A stretch of DNA of 14,744 nucleotides from Thermotogae bacterium (lineage in GTDB: Bacteria; Thermotogota; Thermotogae; UBA12178). The stretch is taken from the NCBI GenBank assembly GCA_003641795.1, contig QNAP01000016.1, positions 1-14,744 on the forward strand, given 5' to 3'. The notes under the pieces were generated by a model that saw nothing but the letters and a program-made list of their open reading frames with translations, had not been told where the DNA came from and did not search any database. A program made the position numbers and the translations under genes. The first letter of the stretch is position 1, and each line of letters opens with the position of its first letter. Of this stretch, positions 6,505 through 13,736 are shown one piece after another.

Positions 6505-6546
6505 TAATCGCTCGTTGAAACTTTGCGGAAGCATTAGAATTGCATA

Positions 6547-9180
6547 TTATCCGTGTTTCACCGCAGCTTGGGCGGCGGCAAGCCTCGCAACAGGTACACG
6601 ATACGGCGAACAGCTCACGTAATCCAAACCCACGATATGGCAGAACTCGATGGACGAAGGTTCGCCTCCATGCTCACCACAGATACCCACCTTGAGATCA
6701 GGTCTCGAGGCCCTTCCTTTCTTCGTTCCCATTTCAACGAGCTGTCCGACACCCGTTCTGTCGAGTATCCTGAAGGGATCGACCTCGAGGATCTTCTTGT
6801 CAATGTACTCTTTCAAGAACTTGCCCGCATCGTCGCGGCTGAACCCGAAAGTCATCTGCGTCAAGTCGTTGGTACCGAAGGAGAAGAACTCCGCCTCCTT
6901 GGCGATCTCGTCGGCGGTAACCGCAGCTCTCGGTACTTCGATCATCGTACCGACCTTGTACTCTAACCGAACTCCATGTTCTTCGAAGAGGCTTTTTATC
7001 GTTTCTTCAATGAACTTCTTGAGATATTTGATCTCATTGACGTGCCCCACCAGAGGTATCATGATCTCTGGGATGACTTCGATTCCTTCTTCTTTCTTCA
7101 ACTCGACGGCCGCCTCCATGATTGCTCTGGTCTGCATCACAGCGATCTCCGGATAGGTTATCGCCAATCGACAGCCTCTGTGTCCGAGCATCGGGTTGAA
7201 TTCTTTCAGTTCTTCGACGATGGCTTTCAACTCTTTCAGATCGATACCCATCTGTTCCGCCACTTCCTCCAACTGCCAATCTTCCTGGGGCAAGAATTCG
7301 TGAAGCGGTGGATCGAGGAGCCTGATGGTCACCGGATATCCTTTCATCGCGCGGAAGAGGCCTTTGAAGTCTTCTTTCTGCATGGGAAGAAGCTGATCAA
7401 GGGCGGCTTGCCGCTGTTCCTTGGTTTTGGAAACGATCATCCGTCGCACGATGGGGATTCTGTCCTTTTCGAAAAACATGTGCTCGGTTCTGCACAAACC
7501 TATTCCTTCGGCTCCGAAATTCCTCGCTACTTCCGCGTCCCGCGGAATATCCGCGTTTGCTCTGACACCGAGTTTTCGAATTTCATCCGCCCATTCAAGG
7601 AGCGTAGCGATGGGACCTTCCAATCCCTTCGGTACTTTAGTGGGCACCTTTCCAAGCATCACTTCTCCAGTGGAACCGTCTATGGAAATCCAGTCTCCTC
7701 TCTTGACCACAACGTCGCCTACTTTGAAGCTGTTATCCGCTATACTTATTTCCTCGCATCCCACAACGCAAGGTTTACCCATCCCTCTTGCCACAACAGC
7801 AGCGTGAGAAGTCATGCCTCCGCGCGCAGTGAGGATACCTTGTGCTGCTGCCATACCTCCGATGTCTTCGGGAGAGGTTTCAGGTCTAACCAAAAGCACC
7901 GGCCCCTCAGCGGCCGCTTCCTCGGCCTCTTTGGAATCGAAGAAAACTCTCCCTGTGGCTGCACCCGGAGAAGCTGGAAGCCCCTTGCCTATAATCGCGG
8001 CCTTGGCTCTCTCTTCCGGATCAAAAGTGGGGTGCAGTAGTTGTTCCACTTGATCGGGGGTCACTCGCATAACAGCTTCTTCCTTCGTGATGATTCCTTC
8101 GTTGTACATGTCCACTGCTATCTTGACGGCCGCTTGAGCTGTTCGTTTACCTGTTCTGGTTTGGAGAAGGAAGAGCTTTCCTCGCTCTATAGTGAACTCC
8201 ACATCTTGCATGTCTTTGTAGTGTTTCTCAAGGGTTTCAAAGACCCGAACGAGTTGATCGTACACTTCCGGCATCCGATTCTTCAACTCACTCAAAGGAA
8301 GCGGTGTCCTGATACCGGCGACGACGTCTTCTCCCTGGGCGTTGGGAAGGAATTCACCGTAGTATTTCTTCTCTCCAGTGGATGGATTCCTTGTGAAAGC
8401 GACACCCGTTCCACTATCTTCACCCATGTTACCAAAGACCATCGCCACCACGTTCACTGCTGTCCCCAGGAGCTCTCCTTCCTTTATACCGTGGATCTCC
8501 CTGTATTTGATGGCGCGTTCATTCATCCAGCTTCCAAAGACCGCGTCTATGGCCTTCCAAAGTTGATCCCATGGGTCCTGGGGAAACTCCTTTCCGTACC
8601 TTTTGTAGATCTCCTTGTACCCGCTAACAACTCCCTTCAAATCATCCACGTCAAGCTCGGTATCCAGCTTAACTCCTTTCATTTTCTTCTGCTCTTCCAG
8701 CACTTTTTCGAATTCTTCATGCGGAATCTTCAAGACAACGTCTCCGAACATCTGGATGAACCTTCGGTACGCGTCGTAGGCGAACCTCGGATTGCTAGTC
8801 GCTTCTGCCAGTCCTTCAACGGTCACATCGTTGAGACCAAGGTTCAAAATGGTATCCATCATGCCTGGCATCGAGACCGCCGCTCCTGAACGCACCGAAA
8901 CGAGAAGCGGATTGCTGGGATCTCCAAACTTCTTTCCAGCTGCTTCTTCCAAGCGCCGTACTGCCTGTTCCACCTCTTCTCTAAGTCCTTCAGGATACAT
9001 TCTGTCGTGTTTGTAATAGTAATCGCACACTTCTGCCGAGATGGTGAATCCAGGCGGCACAGGAACACCTATGTTCGTCATCTCAGCAAGGTTAGCGCCC
9101 TTTCCACCGAGTATGTCCTTCATCCGGGCGTTGCCATCTGCTTTGCCGTTTGCAAAGAAGTACACATACTTCTTCGACAT
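6547..9180 (-). CDS. ppdK: Pyruvate, phosphate dikinase
   Basis: Interconverts pyruvate, ATP and Pi with PEP, AMP and PPi, in the cytoplasm. 877 residues, normal for the bacterial enzyme. The N-terminal nucleotide-binding domain shows GGKGANLAEMTNIGVPVPPG from residue 26 and VSVRSGAAVSMPGMMDTILN near 94. The phosphohistidine domain carries GGMTSHAAVVARGMGKPCVVG with the catalytic His459. The C-terminal PEP/pyruvate barrel has LCRTEHMFF, FGTNDLTQMTFGFSRDD and GICGEHGGEP with Cys834. The start is ATG 9180, set by AGGAGGTG 6 nt upstream (9194-9187); the GTG at 9189 lies inside that SD. It closes the long minus-strand array, 13 nt after the secreted unknown protein. In Thermotogales-type glycolysis it may work in either direction; PPi use would save ATP. 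Confidence 0.98.
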   Translation of the reverse strand: MSKKYVYFFANGKADGNARMKDILGGKGANLAEMTNIGVPVPPGFTISAEVCDYYYKHDRMYPEGLREEVEQAVRRLEEAAGKKFGDPSNPLLVSVRSGAAVSMPGMMDTILNLGLNDVTVEGLAEATSNPRFAYDAYRRFIQMFGDVVLKIPHEEFEKVLEEQKKMKGVKLDTELDVDDLKGVVSGYKEIYKRYGKEFPQDPWDQLWKAIDAVFGSWMNERAIKYREIHGIKEGELLGTAVNVVAMVFGNMGEDSGTGVAFTRNPSTGEKKYYGEFLPNAQGEDVVAGIRTPLPLSELKNRMPEVYDQLVRVFETLEKHYKDMQDVEFTIERGKLFLLQTRTGKRTAQAAVKIAVDMYNEGIITKEEAVMRVTPDQVEQLLHPTFDPEERAKAAIIGKGLPASPGAATGRVFFDSKEAEEAAAEGPVLLVRPETSPEDIGGMAAAQGILTARGGMTSHAAVVARGMGKPCVVGCEEISIADNSFKVGDVVVKRGDWISIDGSTGEVMLGKVPTKVPKGLEGPIATLLEWADEIRKLGVRANADIPRDAEVARNFGAEGIGLCRTEHMFFEKDRIPIVRRMIVSKTKEQRQAALDQLLPMQKEDFKGLFRAMKGYPVTIRLLDPPLHEFLPQEDWQLEEVAEQMGIDLKELKAIVEELKEFNPMLGHRGCRLAITYPEIAVMQTRAIMEAAVELKKEEGIEVIPEIMIPLVGHVNEIKYLKKFIEETIKSLFEEHGVRLEYKVGTMIEVPRAAVTADEIAKEAEFFSFGTNDLTQMTFGFSRDDAGKFLKEYIDKKILEVDPFRILDRTGVGQLVEMGTKKGRASRPDLKVGICGEHGGEPSSIEFCHIVGLDYVSCSPYRVPVARLAAAQAAVKHG

Positions 9181-9193
9181 GCGAAACACCTCC

Positions 9194-10447
9194 TCATCGT
9201 AGCGTGAATTCGCTCACTATCGTGTCCCCTTCCTGGTGGGTCGTCAATACCATGTGAGATTCTACCCCCAGCCCAATAAATTTCTCGAGTAAACTGCCGG
9301 TGTCCACAAAGATCAATCCTCGGTAAGTTTTGGGAATGGAAAGGCGCTCCATCAGATTCGAGAGTGGGATCCCCGCTTCTTCCAGCTTGCTTTTGGTCAG
9401 ACTCGGCGGTTCGAAGGCTAAAAGAATCTCGGACCGCTCCTCGTCAAAATTGAAGTAAAGTACCTGATCTTCCAGGTGAGCAACCCAGTTACCTGCTTCT
9501 ACGGCGTATCCTCTCTTTTTCATCATTTCCTCAAACTTCGCCTTTTCGAGAGTGGTGTTCAACCGAACGAGTACCCACGGTTTCACTTCTTGTTGATCTT
9601 GTTCTACCGATACCTCAAGCATGCCGGATACCAGCAAATACTTGCCCACATTTTCCAAAAGTTCGCGCGCGAGTTCGTCTTCAGTTTCATTTTTCTCCAG
9701 AATTCCCTCCAAAACGGCATTCAGCACATCACCAGGTACCGCAATCGCAAAGACAAGGTCCGGAAGGACCCGCTCTTTTTCGAACACGCTCAACGATGGA
9801 GCTTCTTCTACAGCCTTTAGCAAGGCTTTGTCTTCGATGTGAGAAACACCTCGTCCCTTCAGCACGTTCCCCTCCACAGCGAACCAACCATAAGTTTCTG
9901 AAGTGTTCTCTTTCTTTCCATAGTACACACCCCAGGCGTTTGACGGAACTCCCTTGAGAACGGTGGCTGGTATCTGGAAGCCCTTCTTCTCGGATGTTGT
10001 CGTACCTTCCACTGTGACCACAAGATAATTTCCCGTCGGTTCTGTCATCAACGAAACCTCGAATGCTTCTGCGATCTGAGAAAGAGCTTCCGCCACTTTT
10101 TCGGGGTCTTCAAACGGGCCGGCCACGAGGCCGGCTCCGCCATCTGTGACATAAAACGCCATGCCGTGTGAGAGGAACTGGTAGAACCTGTCCAAATCGA
10201 TGTTCTGTGAATATCTGTAAATCTCGAGTTGTTGCTGGATCATGAGTTCTAATCCGAGATCGGACAGCAAAGTAGAAAAGATAGGCACGCTCTTCAACAT
10301 GTCATAATTACCGGCATTGTCGTTCAAAAGGAGAACGAAGGAACTGTTCTGTGGCACCAACTCCAAAAGTTCCGTTGAAATCGCAAATCCTGTGATCACG
10401 AGAACCGACAGAATCAACAGCAAAAGCCTTTCTCTCACACGGCTCAC
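9194..10447 (-). CDS. Secreted or membrane-anchored protein of unknown function
   Basis: 417 residues with an N-terminal hydrophobic segment (LLLLILSVLVITGFAIS, about residues 8-24) after a basic RVRER, that is, a signal peptide or anchor without a lipobox cysteine. The mature part begins ELLELVPQNSSFVLLLND and alternates beta strands with acidic helices; a repeated plan (functional-looking strands LVAGPFEDPEKVAEALSQ, then FEEMMKKRGY and later EVESHMVLTT-like strands) recalls DUF3352-type proteins, but I cannot confirm the family. No catalytic motif is visible. Start GTG 10447 has AAGGA upstream; GTG 10438, with AGGGGTG 4 nt ahead, is an alternative and keeps the hydrophobic segment. It lies between arcC and ppdK in one array; its stop overlaps the ppdK ribosome site, so their expression should be coupled. 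Confidence 0.75.
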   Translation of the reverse strand: MSRVRERLLLLILSVLVITGFAISTELLELVPQNSSFVLLLNDNAGNYDMLKSVPIFSTLLSDLGLELMIQQQLEIYRYSQNIDLDRFYQFLSHGMAFYVTDGGAGLVAGPFEDPEKVAEALSQIAEAFEVSLMTEPTGNYLVVTVEGTTTSEKKGFQIPATVLKGVPSNAWGVYYGKKENTSETYGWFAVEGNVLKGRGVSHIEDKALLKAVEEAPSLSVFEKERVLPDLVFAIAVPGDVLNAVLEGILEKNETEDELARELLENVGKYLLVSGMLEVSVEQDQQEVKPWVLVRLNTTLEKAKFEEMMKKRGYAVEAGNWVAHLEDQVLYFNFDEERSEILLAFEPPSLTKSKLEEAGIPLSNLMERLSIPKTYRGLIFVDTGSLLEKFIGLGVESHMVLTTHQEGDTIVSEFTLR

Positions 10448-10455
10448 CCCTTTCC

Positions 10456-11400
10456 TTAGGGAACGATTCTCGTTCCCGTTTCACCTCTCAACGCTTCGTG
10501 AACTTTCTCCAAGCTCGTGATGATGAACTCCTTGCCCGTTGCTTTGACGTAATCCACACCGGATTCCACTTTAGGTAGCATGCTTCCCTTGTGGAAGTGT
10601 CCTTCTTTCATGTACCTTTCGGCTTCCTCCACCGTCATCACGTCGATAGCTTTCTGATCGGGCTTTCCAAAATTGAGGTAGACTTTTTCCACGGCGGTGA
10701 GAATGACAAACAGATCGGCATCAAGCACTCGTGCAAGAAGGGAAGAAGCCCTGTCTTTATCTATAACCGCTTCGATTCCTCCAAGAGTCCCGTCTTCCTT
10801 TCTGACTACCGGAATACCTCCTCCACCTGCAGCCACAACGATTACGTCGCCCCTCACCAAATCCTCTATCGCCTGTTTTTCGATGACGTCCAACGGTTTT
10901 GGTGACGGAACTACACGGCGCCAACCACGTCCAGCGTCTTCCACTACAACCCAGCCCTTCTCCTCACTCAATCGCTTGGCTTCTTCTTCGCTGTAGAACG
11001 GTCCCACAGGTTTGGTTGGATTTTCAAATGCTGGATCGTTCTTATCCACCACTATCTGAGTTACCACAGCGCAGACAGGCTTTTTCATCGCTCCGTATCT
11101 TTCCATCATAGTGTTGTAAAGCGACTGTACGATCATGTAGCCGAGGCTACCTTGAGTTTGAGCGTCGTTGACGTCGATAGGAAACGGGGGAATGACGTCC
11201 TTGGCTATGTCTTGCTGTACCAACAAGTTCCCAACTTGGGGACCGTTCCCATGGGTGATGATGAGATCGTACTCCTCAGCTATGTCCAATAGATGTTTTG
11301 CAGTTTCTCGTACGTTCTTGAACATGTTCTCCGCCGTGGGAGATTCTCCCGGCCTGTTAACAGCGTTGCCTCCAACCGCCACAACAGCCAGCTTGGGCAT
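10456..11400 (-). CDS. arcC: Carbamate kinase
   Basis: Catalyses ATP plus carbamate (ammonia and bicarbonate) to and from carbamoyl phosphate and ADP. 314 residues, usual for the family of amino acid kinase fold. Motifs in order: VAVGGNAV 8-14, ITHGNGPQVGNLLVQQ from 48, KPVGPFYS near 130, AAGGGGIPVV 191-199, VIDKDRASSLLA from 212, HKGSMLPKVES from 270 and GETGTRI near the end. The start is ATG 11400, 6 nt after AGGAGGTG (11414-11407). No arginine deiminase or ornithine carbamoyltransferase is in the window, so the arginine deiminase pathway is not shown. It follows ptb by 20 nt, a place where butyrate kinase often stands in other bacteria; ArcC is not homologous to that enzyme. Identification is firm, physiological direction is not. 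Confidence 0.97.
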   Translation of the reverse strand: MPKLAVVAVGGNAVNRPGESPTAENMFKNVRETAKHLLDIAEEYDLIITHGNGPQVGNLLVQQDIAKDVIPPFPIDVNDAQTQGSLGYMIVQSLYNTMMERYGAMKKPVCAVVTQIVVDKNDPAFENPTKPVGPFYSEEEAKRLSEEKGWVVVEDAGRGWRRVVPSPKPLDVIEKQAIEDLVRGDVIVVAAGGGGIPVVRKEDGTLGGIEAVIDKDRASSLLARVLDADLFVILTAVEKVYLNFGKPDQKAIDVMTVEEAERYMKEGHFHKGSMLPKVESGVDYVKATGKEFIITSLEKVHEALRGETGTRIVP

Positions 11401-11420
11401 AACAAGCACCTCCTATGTTT

Positions 11421-12305
11421 TCAACTGAGTGCTATCCCCAGTGCGATCGAATAAAGCTTGGATTCAGCCGTGTCCGCCCGGGAGACGATCACAACCGGCG
11501 CACTGGCACCGACCACCACACCGGCTATCTTACCTCCCGCTAAATACACCACTGACTTTCCAAGGAAATTGCCGCTGTGGATGTCGGGCACCACAAGCAC
11601 ATCCGCGTTACCGGCAACTTTCCCCTCAACACGTTTCACCGCCGCAGCGAATTCACTCAAGGCATTGTCGAGTCCGAGAGGTCCATCCACCACACAACCC
11701 TTTATTTGACCTCTCCTGTTCATCTGGGCCAAGGCGGCGGCTTCTAAGGTCTCAGGCATGTCTGGATTGACAACTTCCACAGCTGCAATGCACGCCACTT
11801 TGGGCTCTTCGATACCAAGCTTTCTGGCTACGGTCACCGCATTCTCTATGATACCCACTTTCTGTTCCAAAGTGGGCCGGATAACCATTCCTCCATCTGA
11901 AAGCAGAAGAAGTCGATTCAAGATGGGAGATTCGATAACAGCAACATGACTGAGAAGCCTACCTTTTCTCAGCCCGTAGGAAGGATCTAAAACAGCTTTT
12001 AAAAGAGTGGAAGTCTTCACCAATCCTTTCATCAAAACGTGAGCTCTATCTTCACCCACTACCTTCGCTCCTATGTAAGCCGCTTCTTCGCTGTCGGAAG
12101 CTTCGATAAATTCGAAACGAAGCCCAATTTTCTCTGCTTCTTTCCGTGACTGAGAGCTTCCTATCAAGATGACGTCCGCTATCCCCTCTTCCTGCACCTT
12201 CTTAAGGGCTTTCAAACCCTCCACATCTTCAGCCCCTACCATGGCTATCCTCTTTCGCTCACCTTTTTTGGCAGCTTCAAGGATCTCCGCAAGTCTTGTG
12301 AATAT
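11421..12305 (-). CDS. ptb: Phosphate butyryltransferase (phosphotransacylase)
   Basis: Transfers an acyl group from CoA to phosphate (butyryl-CoA plus Pi to butyryl phosphate plus CoA), in the cytoplasm. 294 residues from the chosen start, near the roughly 300 of clostridial Ptb. Conserved blocks: KRIAMVGAED, GIADVILIGS, VLMKGLVKTSTLLKAVL, GRLLSHVAVIE, KVACIAAVEVVNPDMPETLEAA, RRGQIKGCVVDGPLGLDNALS, ADVLVVPDIHSGN and ASAPVVIVSRADT. The first conventional start, ATG 12242, would cut off the first helix and most of the first strand. The upstream frame codes (M)FTRLAEILEAAKKGERKRIA, which fits the family N-terminus, and the only start-like codon there is ATA 12305, 9 nt after a GGAGG. A phosphate acetyltransferase is less likely given the RGQIKGCVVDGPLALD-type block. 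It overlaps the peptidase gene by 29 bases. Confidence 0.9.
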   Translation of the reverse strand: MFTRLAEILEAAKKGERKRIAMVGAEDVEGLKALKKVQEEGIADVILIGSSQSRKEAEKIGLRFEFIEASDSEEAAYIGAKVVGEDRAHVLMKGLVKTSTLLKAVLDPSYGLRKGRLLSHVAVIESPILNRLLLLSDGGMVIRPTLEQKVGIIENAVTVARKLGIEEPKVACIAAVEVVNPDMPETLEAAALAQMNRRGQIKGCVVDGPLGLDNALSEFAAAVKRVEGKVAGNADVLVVPDIHSGNFLGKSVVYLAGGKIAGVVVGASAPVVIVSRADTAESKLYSIALGIALS

Positions 12306-12804
12306 AGTCCATCCCCTCCCCTAAAAGTACTCTCGCTTTCTTTAGACATTCTTTCCGCCAAAGATCATACTTTGTAAAATTGTACCACGAGGAAGCTCGC
12401 AGTTTCGAAGGTACACCGAGGAAGAGTTCCTCACATAAGAGAACCATTCCTTCTTCCACGCAAGGGCTCAAATTGAGCCTCCTGAGCTTGTAATGGAGCA
12501 GTTCGTGGGTTAATACACGCTTCCAAATTCCGCGCAGTTCCAAAAAGTTGCGATTTTGGAGCACCACCACACCGTTCACTACGGCGCCGGCTGCCCAGTT
12601 TGGCAAGTTGGTAAGTTTTGAAAACTCTCGAGTATCTTCACAAACCATCACCGGTATGAGCTCACCTGTCTCGAGTCGGGTATCGAAAACTCTTTCCAAC
12701 CATCGCAACGGCGTGGCAACTTGTGAATCTTCCACATAGATTAACTTCCAGGCACCGATAACGGTTGTGAGAAAAAGCATCGATATCATCAAAAAGCGTT
12801 TCAT
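12277..12804 (-). CDS. Small membrane-anchored HExxH protein, peptidase MA-like
   Basis: 175 residues. Residues 1-18 (KRFLMISMLFLTTVIGAW) form an uncleaved anchor or signal peptide, so the domain lies outside the cytoplasmic membrane. The motif HELLH at 100-104 followed by CVEEGM, with Glu118 before Gly, matches the HExxH...EG layout of zinc gluzincins of the peptidase MA type; NWAAGAVVNGVVVLQN (69-84) before it is also typical of that fold. Zinc ligands would be His100, His104 and Glu118, with Glu101 as the base. The start ATG 12804 overlaps the mraY stop (ATGA); an open frame continues upstream but only mirrors mraY. The end overlaps ptb by 29 bases. A cell-wall or envelope protein substrate is suggested by the murF-mraY context, without proof. 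Confidence 0.75.
   Translation of the reverse strand: MKRFLMISMLFLTTVIGAWKLIYVEDSQVATPLRWLERVFDTRLETGELIPVMVCEDTREFSKLTNLPNWAAGAVVNGVVVLQNRNFLELRGIWKRVLTHELLHYKLRRLNLSPCVEEGMVLLCEELFLGVPSKLRASSWYNFTKYDLWRKECLKKARVLLGEGMDYIHKTCGDP
12313..12322 (-). promoter_or_regulatory. Strong Shine-Dalgarno before ATA codon of ptb
   Basis: AGGGGAGGGG on the minus strand lies inside the last codons of the peptidase gene. Its GGAGG core (12319-12315) is 9 nt from ATA 12305. An in-frame TAG lies at its upstream edge, so ptb cannot start earlier. A weaker AGAGG precedes ATG 12242 by 6 nt and is the rival site. Confidence 0.45.
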
Positions 12805-13736
12805 AACCACATTCCCATCGTTCCAATCAAAAGCGCCAGAATCAGGGACCTGAAAACGATGGTCTCTTCCTTCCATCCCTTCAGCTCGAAATGGTGGTGG
12901 AGGGGAGACATCAGAAAAACCCTCTTTCCGCGAAGCTTGAAAGAAGCCACTTGGATGATCACACTGAGCGTTTCCAAAACGAAGACAAACCCTGCAAAAA
13001 CCAGGTAGAGAAGCAGTCCACGTCTGATTGCCGATACGGCGAGGAGAGCACCTAAAGCCAGTGAACCTGTATCTCCCATGAAGAGCTTGGCCGGTTTGGA
13101 GTTGTACCAGAGAAATCCCAGAACGCTGGCAATCGTTACCGTAAGGAAAAGATCTGCCCTCAACCCAAATCGCAAAACAGCAAAGAGTTCCATCATCCCC
13201 GCCGTTAACACGAAGTTCCAGCCGGCAAGCCCATCCACACCATCGGTGAGATTCACGGCGTTTGAAGCACCCACTATTCCCAGAAGTGATAGGGGATAAG
13301 CCCAAAAGCCAAAGTTGAGGGTTCCAAACAACGGAACGAATTGCTCTTTCACGGCTGTAGCTTCCATCATCCACAAAAGGAAAGCCGCTCCGAGGATCTG
13401 AAGAACCAGCTTTTGATAGCCTCTAAGACCCGTGGCATGCTTTCTGAGAACGCTCAAGATATCGTCAAGAAATCCAATCGTTCCAAAAACCACAACCGCC
13501 AGAATTTCGGAGAGATAATCACCACTCAACGAGAATGGGAGTATCATCAGCATCGGTATTAGCAGAAAGAGAAGGCCACCCGCGGTTGGAGTGCCAGTCT
13601 TGTAATTGTGGAGATCAGGTCCTTCTTCTCTAATGTATTGCCCAACTTTGAATCTCCTTAACAATTTGATAAACGGGAGGTACAGAAGCACCGACGCCAA
13701 CAGCGCCAAAGAAAAGGCTAAGGTCAAGATTCTCAA
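12801..13736 (-). CDS. mraY: Phospho-N-acetylmuramoyl-pentapeptide-transferase
   Basis: Integral membrane enzyme that transfers phospho-MurNAc-pentapeptide to undecaprenyl phosphate to give lipid I. 311 residues with about ten hydrophobic segments. Family motifs: HNYKTGTPTAGG 43-54, the aspartate pair Asp91-Asp92 in GFLDDILSV, SNAVNLTDGVDGLAG 158-172, FMGDTGSLALG 219-229 with Asp222, and SPLHHHFELKGW 277-288. The start codon is TTG 13736, overlapping the murF stop as TTGA; GAGGAG touches it directly, so TTG 13727, 9 nt from the SD, is a real alternative and costs only three residues. The gene is slightly short for the family (320-360 in many bacteria). Function is secure. Confidence 0.97.
   Translation of the reverse strand: MRILTLAFSLALLASVLLYLPFIKLLRRFKVGQYIREEGPDLHNYKTGTPTAGGLLFLLIPMLMILPFSLSGDYLSEILAVVVFGTIGFLDDILSVLRKHATGLRGYQKLVLQILGAAFLLWMMEATAVKEQFVPLFGTLNFGFWAYPLSLLGIVGASNAVNLTDGVDGLAGWNFVLTAGMMELFAVLRFGLRADLFLTVTIASVLGFLWYNSKPAKLFMGDTGSLALGALLAVSAIRRGLLLYLVFAGFVFVLETLSVIIQVASFKLRGKRVFLMSPLHHHFELKGWKEETIVFRSLILALLIGTMGMWL

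Noticed and set aside
6976..8040. Long open frame on the plus strand, opposite ppdK
   Set aside because: It is the antisense of a fully recognised ppdK; its product has no family features and is rich in Phe, His and Ser, as expected from reading codons backwards.
8041..8889. Second long plus-strand frame opposite ppdK
   Set aside because: Same reason; no SD-supported start and composition typical of an antisense shadow.
12805..13374. Upstream half of the open frame that contains the small peptidase
   Set aside because: It lies in another frame of mraY, with Trp/Arg/Cys/Gly-rich composition; the real start is ATG 12804 followed by the hydrophobic segment.
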